Below are positions 1-8,517 of a stretch of 36,225 nt of DNA, piece by piece. A program made the translations under genes and the position numbers. The stretch lies in assembly GCA_030679035.1 (NCBI GenBank), contig JAUXTH010000127.1:1-36225 (forward strand), in the 5' to 3' direction. Numbering within the stretch: position 1 is the stretch's first letter; each line of letters begins with the position of its first letter. This stretch comes from Methylobacter sp. (GTDB lineage: Bacteria; Pseudomonadota; Gammaproteobacteria; Methylococcales; Methylomonadaceae). The notes below the pieces were generated by a model, which searched no databases, was not told the DNA's origin, and worked only from the letters and a program-made list of their open reading frames with translations.

Positions 1-130
1 GAATAGGGCGGGGGCCAATCTACGCGGCAGGCTCTGGTTAATAACCAGTCCTCAGGTTGGGACGGCCTCCCAATAAACGGTTAAAGCTTACTTGATCTCT
101 TTGGTAATATTTTATTAATTTTGATCATAC

Positions 131-241
131 AAGGTTGGGCACCAAAAGTAGGCGCTTTACGACTGCATGGATGCAGAAGGTAGAGTAATGCAGGAGCAAT
201 TGCCGAGGCGACAGCTTATCGTTGCCCAACATTTTGGTGCC
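131..241. repeat. dispersed repeat, mosaic copy 1
   Basis: The arms GGCACCAAAA (138-147) and TTTTGGTGCC (232-241) are perfect inverted repeats, with GTTGGGC (134-140) and GCCCAAC (224-230) lying beside them. Inside is a stretch containing ACTGCATGGATGCAG, followed by a second piece ending CAATTGCCGAG, that recurs near 8548-8595 and, inverted, near 19818-19918. No protein is supported. The rest of 1-332 holds no gene that I can support. Confidence 0.75.
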
Positions 242-300
242 AGTGACGGGAATGACCGTAATCAAACCCCAAATCCGCGGTCATATTTAAACCTCGTAAC

Positions 301-325
301 GTTGGGCATAAAAAGTATGCCCAAC
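301..325 (-). terminator. stem-loop after hepT
   Basis: GTTGGGCAT (301-309) and ATGCCCAAC (317-325) form a perfect 9-bp stem with a 7-base A-rich loop. It lies just past the end of the full-length hepT frame on the minus strand (TGA at 333-335). There is no long U tract, so it may be a processed 3' hairpin or another repeat arm rather than a strong intrinsic terminator. Confidence 0.45.
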
Positions 326-332
326 CCGACTA

Positions 333-674
333 TCATTTTGGTTGTTCCATTATTGTTTCGAGTGCTTGTTGCAATGTGTCGAGATGGGTTTACACGGTCT
401 CCCAGACCATCACGGCATCAACGCCCAAATACTCATGCGCTAAAACATTGCGCATACCGGCTATTTCCCGCCAAGGCATGTTAGGTTGTTCTATCAACAA
501 AGTTTCAACGCCAAAATCTTTAACTGCTTGCCCGATGATTTCCAGATTGCGAATCACTGCGTCCTGAGTTTTTCTATCTGCTAAAAATCCAGTTAAATCG
601 TAACCTTCGGTATAAGACTGAATCAACTCGATGCTCTCCAGTGCCGCAGCAATGAAAATAAACCGATCTTTCAT
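333..674 (-). pseudogene. hepT: HepT-type HEPN toxin with in-frame stop (DUF86)
   Basis: HEPN ribonuclease toxin of the MntA/HepT toxin-antitoxin family. The open part is 94 residues (390-674) and carries the family signature R75-N-V-L-A-H80-E-Y82 (RX4HXY): Arg/His form the RNase site, and the Tyr is the residue AMPylated by MntA in studied homologues. A TAA at 390-392 ends it after VWETV. The same frame then continues for 18 sense codons (THLDTLQQALETIMEQPK) to a TGA at 333-335, which restores the usual ~110-residue length and the last helix. The simplest reading is a single nonsense change that trims the toxin's C-terminus. The 94-residue product could still fold, because the catalytic motif lies before the stop. 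The start ATG overlaps the mntA stop (ATGA), so the two are translationally coupled. Confidence 0.85.
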
Positions 675-964
675 AGCGGAACAGCTTCTTGCAAAATCCG
701 CTGACGCAAATGCTTGTTCAATGCACGCTCGCTGACTATATCAACCTTGCGACCCAATGCGGTCGATAGCGCATCAATCAGGCCGACCTGTTCCAATAGC
801 GTTGTACCTGGCAAAAAATCGACCAATAAATCAATATCGCTGTCCTGACTTTCTTCGCCGCGTACAACCGAGCCAAACACACGGATATTGACTGCGTAGT
901 AATGTTTGGCAATATCCAGAATGCTGGTTTTTTGCTGCTGTAAGGTTTTATATAATTCAGTCAC
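671..964 (-). CDS. mntA: MntA-type nucleotidyltransferase antitoxin
   Basis: Minimal nucleotidyltransferase (97 residues) that neutralises its HEPN partner; in characterised systems it AMPylates the HepT tyrosine. The nucleotidyltransferase signature is intact: GS at residues 31-32, then SDIDLLVDF with the metal-binding D43 and D45, and a third Asp in KVDIV (D75). I chose the GTG at 964 because AAGGAG lies 9 bases upstream (974-979) and the resulting length is typical. A longer in-frame ATG at 1063 adds 33 residues that fall partly in a repeat and do not resemble the family. The gene overlaps hepT by ATGA. The antitoxin appears intact while the toxin is shortened, as expected if toxin activity was lost. 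Confidence 0.9.
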   Translation of the reverse strand: MTELYKTLQQQKTSILDIAKHYYAVNIRVFGSVVRGEESQDSDIDLLVDFLPGTTLLEQVGLIDALSTALGRKVDIVSERALNKHLRQRILQEAVPL

Positions 965-1051
965 GTTTAATATCTCCTTGCTTATGCCGATTATACTTAG
1001 TCGATGAATAAGCTCAATCAACGTCTTTTGAGAAACTCTCAACTTCACCGC

Positions 1052-1154
1052 CGGACGGGGCATGTTGCCCCGTTCGAAATGTTTTGTGTTGCTTAAGCGT
1101 AGTCTATTAGTTGGGACATCATAAAAACGTTAGGAACGGGGTTGCAAACCCCGT
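1052..1154. repeat. paired palindromic (REP-like) repeat, locus 1
   Basis: Two palindromes about 60 bases apart lie in the 307-base gap between mntA and ligA. The first (1052-1076) pairs CGGACGGGGCA with TGCCCCGTTCG, 10 of 11 positions. The second (1136-1154) pairs ACGGGGTT with AACCCCGT around GCA. The same pair, with similar flanks (GAAA-GTTTTG after the first, AACGTTA before the second), recurs at 13511-13599. As ligA reads towards it, it may also act as a transcript 3' end. Nothing else is seen in this gap. Confidence 0.75.
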
Positions 1155-1271
1155 CCCGCTTGGATTTTTTGCATATTTCTCATAAATTCATCATGTGATT
1201 GTTTTTGTAGAACCGAGTACAACAATAGACATTGCTGCACAAACAAATACGACACAGTCCCGCCCAAAAAA

Positions 1272-3236
1272 TCATTTGCTGAACAACTCCAAATATTCCT
1301 CTTCACTAATAACCCGCACGCCCTTTTCGGTAGCGGCTGCGATTTTGGCAGAACCCACATCAGCCCCAGTCACCAGAAAATCGGTCTTCCCGGTAACTGA
1401 TGCGCCCACCTTTGCGCCCAAACGCTTGGCTTCCTTGCTCATATCATCGCGCTTGCCGTGGATCATGGTGCCGGTAAAGACGAGGGTTTTGCCGGAAATA
1501 GGGCTGATGTTTTGCTGCTGCTCGGCGATTAACGGCGTTGGGATTAACGTAAAACCTGGCTTCAGCTGGTAGATTTGCATGAAATCGGTTTTGATTTTTG
1601 CCAGACATTCAACCACGGCGGCGCTGGTTTTCTCGGCGAAGCCTTCGATATTGATCACGTCTTCAACGGTCAGGTCGAAAATATCCATCAGGTGATGATG
1701 TTGCAGCAGGCGCTCGCAATTGCCCAGCCCCATCCGGTGAATGCCAAACGCCCCCAGAAAGCGCCAGTCTTCTATGGCTTCAGTTCGGCTGCGTTGCAAT
1801 TGATCCAGCAGGTTTTGCGCGGTTTTGTCGCCAAAACCCATGTCTTGCAGTTGCGGCATGTCCAGCTGATAAACGGCATAAACTGAGTTAATGCCGCAAG
1901 CGTGGAGTTTTTCCACGGTTTTTTGCCCAAAACCGTCGACATTCGCCAGGGTTCTGAAAAAATGCTCGATGGTGTTTTCAATTTGCGCGGGGCATTTTGT
2001 GGTGTTCAAGCAATAAAGGTAATCGCTGTCCCAAACCAGTTCGCTGCCGCAACTGGGGCAATGTTCTGGAATCTGCGGTTCTTTCGGGATAATGACCCGC
2101 TCGATTTTAGGGATCACCAAGCCTGAACGCGTTAATTCGATCAGTGTGCCGACACCGATACCCAATTCCTTGACCATGCCGTAATGATGAGCCGTCGCCC
2201 TGGAAATCACCGCGCCGCTCAGTTTGGTCGGCGTCAGCTCGGCGACCGGATTGACCCGGCCGGAACGTGAGGTTTGCGGGGTGACTTTCAGCACTACAAC
2301 TTCGGCGGTTTCGGCATTGCTTTTATAGGCAATCTGCCAGCGGTGGTGGTGCCGCGTTGCGCCTAAGTATTTTTTTATCTGTTCATTGCCGACCAGCTCG
2401 AAAACGACGCCGTCCACGTCGTAATCGACCAGCGTATACACTTTTTCGATGACATGATCGAAATCGGTCAGCACTTCGGCGGCGGTGCCTTGCCAGGCGG
2501 GCAACTGGACGAACGGAAAAAATACCGCCGCATGGTTTTGTATGGCTTCTAAAGCGTGTTGTTCCAGGTCTTTTTCTTTGATGATGCTGGCTTGGAAGTT
2601 CCGGGAGTTTTCAAAATATTCGGCCAGATGGCTGTTGAAATAAGTCTGGCTGACCACGATTTCGCCTGCGCCCTGCCCTCGATTGCCGTTGCCGCCGACT
2701 TTCAAACCGCGCTCGAAAACCCGGCTGATGTCGGTGCCTTTGCGGCCGTCGCCGCGCGTATACAGCAGCTTTCCGTCATCGTAAGCCGCGTAGCCGTCCA
2801 GCTTGGGCGTGGCACGGATCATCAGGCTGGCAAATTCCACGTTACAGTCATCGGCGGCTTTTTCGAGCCGGGCCAGCCATTTTTCGATGCCGCTTTGGCT
2901 ATAGGTTTTTTCCGTTGACAGCATAGGCTCAGGCAATGCGACGGTCTTGCCGACAAAACCGGCTTCCGGTTCGACGGTTTCTAAATACGGATGGTGCGGG
3001 TGGCGTTTTTGCAGTTCGGCCAGGAAAACGAAGTCATAATCCGCGTCGGAAATAAGCGGTTCGCCGCCGCGATACAGCGCGTTGCAGGCCTGCAAAAACT
3101 CAAGCAGCTGTTCGTCAGGCAGTTGTTTGGAGTCGGCCTGTGATGCAATTTGAGCGATAAGCTCAGGGGATAAATGGGTGAATTCAAGGTCCGCTTTTTT
3201 TAAAAGCGCCAACTGGGTATTGCTAAGGGATGGCAT
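1272..3236 (-). CDS. ligA: NAD+-dependent DNA ligase, divergent LigA
   Basis: Joins nicks during replication and repair using NAD+. Domains in order: an N-terminal Ia-like region with SDADYD (~63-68), the adenylation domain with the nucleophilic lysine in PKLDG (K145) and TRGDG (160-164), an OB region around GRVNPVAEL, a four-cysteine zinc finger (C393, C396, C409, C415), helix-hairpin-helix repeats (~430-550) and a C-terminal BRCT domain (~578-654). At 654 residues it is near the usual ~670. It departs from canonical LigA: the normally invariant FANPRNAAAGSLRQ stretch reads FENSRNFQASIIKE (~208-221), and FQVGRTG is replaced by QTSRSGR. It sits where ligA normally does, downstream of smc-zipA. 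It is probably the cell's ligase or a specialised paralogue; the fold assignment is firm, essentiality is not. Confidence 0.85.
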   Translation of the reverse strand: MPSLSNTQLALLKKADLEFTHLSPELIAQIASQADSKQLPDEQLLEFLQACNALYRGGEPLISDADYDFVFLAELQKRHPHHPYLETVEPEAGFVGKTVALPEPMLSTEKTYSQSGIEKWLARLEKAADDCNVEFASLMIRATPKLDGYAAYDDGKLLYTRGDGRKGTDISRVFERGLKVGGNGNRGQGAGEIVVSQTYFNSHLAEYFENSRNFQASIIKEKDLEQHALEAIQNHAAVFFPFVQLPAWQGTAAEVLTDFDHVIEKVYTLVDYDVDGVVFELVGNEQIKKYLGATRHHHRWQIAYKSNAETAEVVVLKVTPQTSRSGRVNPVAELTPTKLSGAVISRATAHHYGMVKELGIGVGTLIELTRSGLVIPKIERVIIPKEPQIPEHCPSCGSELVWDSDYLYCLNTTKCPAQIENTIEHFFRTLANVDGFGQKTVEKLHACGINSVYAVYQLDMPQLQDMGFGDKTAQNLLDQLQRSRTEAIEDWRFLGAFGIHRMGLGNCERLLQHHHLMDIFDLTVEDVINIEGFAEKTSAAVVECLAKIKTDFMQIYQLKPGFTLIPTPLIAEQQQNISPISGKTLVFTGTMIHGKRDDMSKEAKRLGAKVGASVTGKTDFLVTGADVGSAKIAAATEKGVRVISEEEYLELFSK

Positions 3237-3287
3237 CTAAATAACCTGAACAGGTAAACGCAAATGTGTAGGTCGATTCGTAGTTTC

Positions 3288-3344
3288 GTAGAGTATGCGG
3301 TGCATACCCATTAGGCATTCAATAGTACGCACAGCGTACCCTAC
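3288..3344. repeat. imperfect inverted repeat between ligA and the DUF1640-like gene
   Basis: GTAGAGTATGCGGTGCATAC (3288-3307) and GTACGCACAGCGTACCCTAC (3325-3344) are inverted copies matching at 16 of 20 positions. The second arm is of the GTAGGGTACGC-GTGCGTAC type that I recall as a widespread dispersed repeat in proteobacteria (from memory, not searched). Confidence 0.65.
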
Positions 3345-3355
3345 AAAGGTGTGGA

Positions 3356-3619
3356 TTAGCTGAAAATTTTAAACAGAATAGAAACAGACATAGCTAGATT
3401 AAAACCAATCATCCATTTTACAAGTGTGAATTCGCCTTGTATTTTTTCAAATCGAGTGTCAATCTTTAGTTCCAGCTCTTTGATGTCGTGCTTTGTAGCC
3501 ACCTCGGTGTTAAGCACTTCCTTTAAAGCTTCTGATTGCGCTCTGGCTTGATTTTCAGGGACACCGCCATTTTTCAAGGCTTCCACATATTTCAAAGTGT
3601 CGAAAGTAACTGTACTCAT
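3356..3619 (-). CDS. DUF1640/CCDC90-like coiled-coil membrane-anchored protein
   Basis: A protein of 87 residues. The N-terminal ~35 residues (FDTLKYVEALKNGGVPENQA...) resemble the head of DUF1640/CCDC90-type proteins. Next comes a charged heptad-like coiled coil (~38-62, ELELKIDTRFEKIQGEF), then one C-terminal hydrophobic helix (~68-86) that would anchor it in the membrane. AGGAAA precedes the ATG. It separates zipA from ligA, which are adjacent in many relatives, and repeat-type sequence lies on both sides, so it may be an inserted cassette. Molecular function is unknown; a structural or tethering role is only a guess. Confidence 0.75.
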   Translation of the reverse strand: MSTVTFDTLKYVEALKNGGVPENQARAQSEALKEVLNTEVATKHDIKELELKIDTRFEKIQGEFTLVKWMIGFNLAMSVSILFKIFS

Positions 3620-3671
3620 AATTTTTTCCTTTCACCCATTAGCGCACGATGAAGGTTAAGGTCAAATACCT

Positions 3672-3713
3672 TATCCGTGTTTATCCGTCAATTCCGTGTC
3701 ATCTGTGTTCTAT
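3672..3713. repeat. fragment of GAACGCAGATG-type dispersed repeat
   Basis: The gap between the DUF1640-like gene and zipA contains the phrases TTATCCGTGTTTATCCGTCA and TCATCTGTGTTCTATT. They match one arm of the repeat family seen at 32437-32591 and 27026-27111. Only one arm is recognisable, so this is probably a degraded or partial copy. Confidence 0.5.
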
Positions 3714-3735
3714 TTTCTAAGTTAGAACATCAAAA

Positions 3736-4431
3736 TCACAAACTCTGCCGAATAGCCTGAATGGTCGCTTCAGTCAGCGGTTGTCTTCTATGGTCAAGTA
3801 TCACTCCGTCCAATTTCGCGGCGAGCAGGTTGATGGTTTCTATGTAATCGTCAAAAACGGCCGGCGCATCATCCAGTGCTTCAGGTTGCATAAAGAACAC
3901 GATGCCGGGGCAGTAAAAATTTTCTAAACCCTTATCTGGGAAAGTGCCCGGCTCTACAATACAGGCCACGCCGAAATCGACCAGCCGGTTAGCATCCAGG
4001 CGCTCGAATATTTTCAAACTGCCATATTCAAGCCCGACCATATCGAAGGCTTCAACCAGATCAGCGCCGTTAAAATCTTCGTCCGCCTTGGTGATAATGC
4101 TGAACTGGATAATCGCCGGTGCGGCAGCGCGTGGCGGCGGCTCATCCAGGTCGTCTTCCTGTTCATAGTAGGTATCGCCATCGTCTTCATCATAATACCG
4201 ATCCGATTTGTCATGGGCATGATGAGCGTCGACATTACTTTTAGCCCCTACCGGGATAATATCAAAATCGTCCCTGGTGTCTCTGGGAATATCATCGGCA
4301 TAGTCGTTGTCATCGTAAAAATCCATGTCTTCACGGGCTTTTTTATCTTTTATATAAGCCCATACCAACATGCCGACAACTACAACCATACCGGTTGCAA
4401 TAATTACAATTCTTAAGATTTCTTTATCCAT
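3736..4431 (-). CDS. zipA: cell division protein ZipA
   Basis: Inner-membrane septal-ring protein that tethers FtsZ. There is one N-terminal membrane helix (~6-25), then a short acidic linker (~35-95, rich in Asp and Tyr, much shorter than the Pro/Gln-rich linker of E. coli), then the C-terminal FtsZ-binding domain (~105-231, with IIQFSIITKADEDFNGADLV and the PGIVFFMQPE strand). It is 231 residues against 328 in E. coli, the difference being the linker. Its ATG shares one base with the smc stop (TAATG), so the two are co-transcribed and probably translationally coupled. The smc-zipA order supports the call. Confidence 0.92.
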   Translation of the reverse strand: MDKEILRIVIIATGMVVVVGMLVWAYIKDKKAREDMDFYDDNDYADDIPRDTRDDFDIIPVGAKSNVDAHHAHDKSDRYYDEDDGDTYYEQEDDLDEPPPRAAAPAIIQFSIITKADEDFNGADLVEAFDMVGLEYGSLKIFERLDANRLVDFGVACIVEPGTFPDKGLENFYCPGIVFFMQPEALDDAPAVFDDYIETINLLAAKLDGVILDHRRQPLTEATIQAIRQSL

Positions 4432-7400
4432 TATATTTCCGCCAGACTCACTGCTTCTTCAATATCAACTGCGACCATCCGGGACACGCCCGGCTCTTTC
4501 ATAGTAACACCTGCCAGCTGTTTTGCAATTTCCATTGTCACTTTGTTGTGGGAAATATACAAAAACTGCACCGATGCCGACATTTCTTCGACCATTTTTG
4601 AAAAACGCCCGACATTGGCGTCATCCAGCGGCGCATCGACTTCGTCCAGCAAACAGAATGGCGCCGGGTTGAGTTCAAAAATCGAAAACACCAAGGCGAC
4701 CGCCGTTAACGCCTTCTCTCCACCGGACAGCAAATGTATGGAGCTGTTCTTCTTGCCGGGAGGTCTGGCAATAATGTTTACGCCCGCTTCCAGCTCGTCT
4801 TGCTCAGTCAATTCCAGATAAGCGTGACCGCCGCCGAATAGCTTGGGGAACTTTTCCTGCAAGCCGCTGTTTATTTTATCGAATGTTTCCTTAAACCGCA
4901 GTCGACTTTCTTTGTCGATCTGGCTGATAGCCTGATCCAGTGTCTGCAATGCCTCGATCAAATCGGCATGCTGCTCGTTAAGAAACTCCATCCGCTCCGA
5001 CTGCGCCTTGAATTCCTCTATCGCGGTCAGGTTAATGGTACCTAATCTTTCGATTTGAGCCAACAGGTCGTCAACGGTTCTTTTCCAACTGTGCTCTTCC
5101 GCCTGTTCCGGCAGGCTTTGCAGCACCGTCTCGACATCCGCATCGATTTCGTTAAGCTGCTCGTTGACAGTTTGCTGGCGCACTTTGCTTTCCTGCAATT
5201 CAAAACGGATCGTATCCAGCGCTTCTTTTTGCTTTTCCAGGGCGCGCTGGGTTTTGATATGCTGCTCGGACAGCTTTGTTATTTCAGCTTCAAGGTCTTC
5301 CTGAAGCTGGCGCTGTTGTTTCAGACGCGATTCCAGCTGTTCCTTATCGACAACCAGCTGCTCAAGCTGCTTTTTCTCCTGATCCATCGGGGTCAGCGTT
5401 TGGTGCAGATTAAGCTCCAGCTCGGTGATGCGTTCAACCGACTGCCGATGTTGCAACTGCAAACGCTCCAGCTGTTTGCCGGTCAAAGTTTCGGAAGAAC
5501 GCAGCGATTCAATCTGCGACTTGATGCTGAAAACCTGTTGCCTTGCTTCATTGGCGGCTTGATCGATGCGCTGCTGCTCGGATTGCAACTCCTGATTTGA
5601 CGCCTCAAGGTTTTGCTTTTTTTGCTCCTGCTCGGCCATGACCTGTTCGGCCTGCTCCTGCAACATCTGGGATTCGGCGATAGTCTCGGCGTTTTCGGCA
5701 GTCTCGCGGCTGATCTCTTCAATGTCGTTACAGACCTGCTCCAGACGGCGTTGCTGATGTTCCAGCCGGGCCGAATGCGCGCTGAACTCGGCGCTTTTTG
5801 CCGACAGTTCGGCACCCAGGCTGTTATCCTGTTGCTGGATCGATTCGCGCTGGACTTCCGCGTCTTTCAATCCGGTTTCGGCGGTTTCGAGCTGGTCTTC
5901 AAACCCTTCGATTTCGATATGCAGGTCTTCCTGGCGCTGCTTCAACAGCCGCAATTCCTTCTCGCGCTGCAACACGCCGGTTTTGCTGTCTTTGGCGCGG
6001 ATTATTTTGATCCAGCCTGAGCCGAACCACGTGCCATCCGGGGTGATGACCGATTCATGGGGTTTGAGTTGGGCGGATAAGGTTCTAGCCGTTTCAGCGT
6101 CGTCGGCGCAGTAAACCCCAGCCAGCAGGTTGCTCAAATCCCACGGCGCTTTAACTTTGTCCAACAGACTTATGTAGGTTGGGTTAGCCACAGCGTTGCC
6201 CGACGTTTTAGCTCCGGTCTCAACCAGCGTTAACGATTCATCAGCCAAGCGCTGCAAGCCCGGAATAACCTGATCGGCGCTTTCAATACAAATCGCCTCA
6301 AGGTAACTGCCCAACACAGTTTCGACCGCCGTATCCCAGCCTGATTGCACGTCCAGAAACTCTGCAAGACGCCGGTTTTCGACCAAGTCTACAGACTCCA
6401 GCCATGCGCCGAGGTGCTTGTTATCCTTACCCATCGCATGCTGCTGCAATAATTCCAGCGAAGTGATTTTGCCTTTGACGCTTTGCATTTCTGAGCGGTG
6501 CGCATGCAGTTCTTCATGATACTGTTTGACCTGCTGCCGCTGCTCGCGTATCTGCTGATGCAGGTTTTCAAGCTGATTTTTCAGCTCGGCGCGCTGTGTC
6601 TCGATGATTTCGATACCCGCATCCAGCGATTCAATCTCACTTTGCAAATCATTGGCCGACAGCTCACTGCGCTCACCATGCAATTTATCCAGACGGATTT
6701 GCAGTTGGCGATTCTGGTTTTCCAGCTGCACGGTTTTTACCCGCTGCACTTCGGACTGTTCCTTGTAGCTTGAGCTGGTCGTCCGGTACGCTTCCCACTG
6801 CTCCTGCCAGGAACTTTTTTGCTGCTGCACTTCCTGCTGGTTGTATAAAACGTCTTCCTGCCTTTCCTCCGCGACAATCAACGCTTCTTCCGCTTCAAAC
6901 AAGGCCTGTTTGATTTCTTCCAGCTGCTGCACATCGGCTTCGAGTTCCTTTAGCGACTGGTCGGCCTGCTCGCGCAAACGGTTAATTTCAACGGCGGTTT
7001 GTTCACGGCTGCTTTCGCTGTGCTTGATGGTCTGCTCAAGACCGCTGACTTCGGCGACAATCTGGTAATAATCGCCCTGCGAGCTGTTGGTCTGCTGTTG
7101 CTGGGTCTTATGTTCGGCGCGCTTGGCTTCGATGTTATTATCGATGTCGCGCAGTTCTACAAACAAGCGGTTATGTTCATGAGCCACTGCCTGCAATTTT
7201 TCATCCAATTGCTTTGCGGCCTGATGATAGGTATTCCAGCGCATCGCCAGCAGTTCCAGCCGGAATTGGCGTTCCTGTTTTTTAAGCTCGGTATATTTTT
7301 CGGCTTTTTCGGCCTGCTTTTGCAGATGCTTGATTTGCTTTTCAACTTCGTCGCGCAAATCGTCCAACCGTTCCAGGTTTTCACGAGTGTGTTTCATCCG

Positions 7401-7946
7401 GGTTTCGGTTTCGCTACGGCGCTCCTTGTACTTGGACACGCCCGCCGCTTCCTCGATATGAATCCGCAAATCCTCCGGCTTGGCTTCAACCATCCGGGAT
7501 ATGGTGCCCTGCTCGATGATCGCATAGCTGCGCGAACCCAGGCCGGTGCCCAAAAAGATGTCGGTGATGTCTTTCCGGCGGCAACGCGAACCGTTCAGCA
7601 TGAACACGGAGGTGCCGTCACGACTGACCTGGCGCTTGATGGCGATGGTATCGTATTGGGAGTATTCGCCGCCCAGCTTGCCATCGGTGTTATTGAAAAC
7701 CAGCTCGACGGAAGCTGTACTCACAGGTTTGCGTCCCGATGAACCGTTGAAGATCACATCAGCCATACTGCCGCCACGCAAATGCTTGGCGGAACTTTCG
7801 CCCATCACCCAGCGCACCGCGTCAATAATGTTGGATTTGCCGCAGCCGTTAGGCCCGACGATGGCAGTCAGGTTACCGCTGATCGGTATGACCGTTGTAT
7901 CAACAAAAGATTTGAAACCCGAAAGCTTGATTTTTTCCAGTTTCAT
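4431..7946 (-). CDS. smc: chromosome segregation ATPase Smc
   Basis: SMC-family ATPase that organises and segregates the chromosome. It is full length at 1171 residues: Walker A GPNGCGKS (31-38), then a long coiled coil, a hinge (~505-650), the returning coiled coil, then signature LLSGGEK (~1072-1078) and Walker B CLLDEVDAPLDD (~1098-1109). This is true Smc rather than MukB. It is the first gene of the smc-zipA-(DUF1640-like)-ligA unit. It is divergently oriented to queF; the 132-base gap between them (7947-8078) must hold both promoters, but I could not pick convincing -35/-10 pairs there. Several long open frames on the opposite strand are coiled-coil shadows. Confidence 0.97.
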   Translation of the reverse strand: MKLEKIKLSGFKSFVDTTVIPISGNLTAIVGPNGCGKSNIIDAVRWVMGESSAKHLRGGSMADVIFNGSSGRKPVSTASVELVFNNTDGKLGGEYSQYDTIAIKRQVSRDGTSVFMLNGSRCRRKDITDIFLGTGLGSRSYAIIEQGTISRMVEAKPEDLRIHIEEAAGVSKYKERRSETETRMKHTRENLERLDDLRDEVEKQIKHLQKQAEKAEKYTELKKQERQFRLELLAMRWNTYHQAAKQLDEKLQAVAHEHNRLFVELRDIDNNIEAKRAEHKTQQQQTNSSQGDYYQIVAEVSGLEQTIKHSESSREQTAVEINRLREQADQSLKELEADVQQLEEIKQALFEAEEALIVAEERQEDVLYNQQEVQQQKSSWQEQWEAYRTTSSSYKEQSEVQRVKTVQLENQNRQLQIRLDKLHGERSELSANDLQSEIESLDAGIEIIETQRAELKNQLENLHQQIREQRQQVKQYHEELHAHRSEMQSVKGKITSLELLQQHAMGKDNKHLGAWLESVDLVENRRLAEFLDVQSGWDTAVETVLGSYLEAICIESADQVIPGLQRLADESLTLVETGAKTSGNAVANPTYISLLDKVKAPWDLSNLLAGVYCADDAETARTLSAQLKPHESVITPDGTWFGSGWIKIIRAKDSKTGVLQREKELRLLKQRQEDLHIEIEGFEDQLETAETGLKDAEVQRESIQQQDNSLGAELSAKSAEFSAHSARLEHQQRRLEQVCNDIEEISRETAENAETIAESQMLQEQAEQVMAEQEQKKQNLEASNQELQSEQQRIDQAANEARQQVFSIKSQIESLRSSETLTGKQLERLQLQHRQSVERITELELNLHQTLTPMDQEKKQLEQLVVDKEQLESRLKQQRQLQEDLEAEITKLSEQHIKTQRALEKQKEALDTIRFELQESKVRQQTVNEQLNEIDADVETVLQSLPEQAEEHSWKRTVDDLLAQIERLGTINLTAIEEFKAQSERMEFLNEQHADLIEALQTLDQAISQIDKESRLRFKETFDKINSGLQEKFPKLFGGGHAYLELTEQDELEAGVNIIARPPGKKNSSIHLLSGGEKALTAVALVFSIFELNPAPFCLLDEVDAPLDDANVGRFSKMVEEMSASVQFLYISHNKVTMEIAKQLAGVTMKEPGVSRMVAVDIEEAVSLAEI

Positions 7947-8078
7947 AGTACTGGTATGAATATCCCGACAGTTGAATTAAAATAACAGCCTATTATTAAC
8001 GAAAATTAACCGAGTATCGAATTTTTTCGCCTAAAGCGTCAACTTTTGATACACGCCATCTTTATATATAAGCAAACA

Positions 8079-8468
8079 ATGACAACACAACCAAGCAAAG
8101 ATCTGGAAACTTTCGACAACCCAAAACCAGGCCGTGATTATACGATCCGCATCGACGTGCCCGAGTTCACCTGCCTGTGCCCCAAAACAGGCCAACCGGA
8201 TTTTGCCACCATCCAGATCGAATACATTCCCGGCGCACTGTGCGTAGAACTCAAAGCGCTTAAGCTGTACATGTGGGCATTCCGGGATCAAGGCGCATTC
8301 CATGAAGCCGTCACCAACGAAATCCTTGATGACATCGTAAAAGCCATAGAGCCCAATTTCATGCGTATCCGCGCCGAGTTTAACGTGCGCGGCGGCATCT
8401 ACACCACCGTCGTCGTCGAACACAGAAACCCTAACTGGCAAGCGCCGGAACTGGTTACGCTGCCGTAA
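8079..8468 (+). CDS. queF: NADPH-dependent 7-cyano-7-deazaguanine reductase QueF (type I)
   Basis: Reduces preQ0 to preQ1 in queuosine biosynthesis, in the cytoplasm. It is 129 residues, the short unimodular form typical of Bacillus-type QueF rather than the ~280-residue E. coli type. The catalytic cysteine is in [14 protein letters not shown] (C34, the one preceding PKTGQ). The substrate-binding [20 protein letters not shown] stretch follows, and the end has [15 protein letters not shown] start at the ATG at 8079; an upstream in-frame ATG at 8046 adds 11 residues with no family match. No other queuosine gene lies in the window. Confidence 0.95.
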   Translation: MTTQPSKDLETFDNPKPGRDYTIRIDVPEFTCLCPKTGQPDFATIQIEYIPGALCVELKALKLYMWAFRDQGAFHEAVTNEILDDIVKAIEPNFMRIRAEFNVRGGIYTTVVVEHRNPNWQAPELVTLP

Positions 8469-8517
8469 ATGAACAACCTGTTCAGCACAGCCTTGAGCCG
8501 ACTGCAACGCCTTCTTT

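Noticed and set aside
167-484. 105-codon plus-strand frame at the left end
   Set aside because: It covers a dispersed repeat and then runs antisense to hepT.
6999-7742. Long open frame (247 codons) opposite smc
   Set aside because: It lies wholly antisense to smc; its sequence is hydrophobic low-complexity translation of coiled-coil codons with no family match. The same applies to frames at 5055-5600 and 5613-6020.
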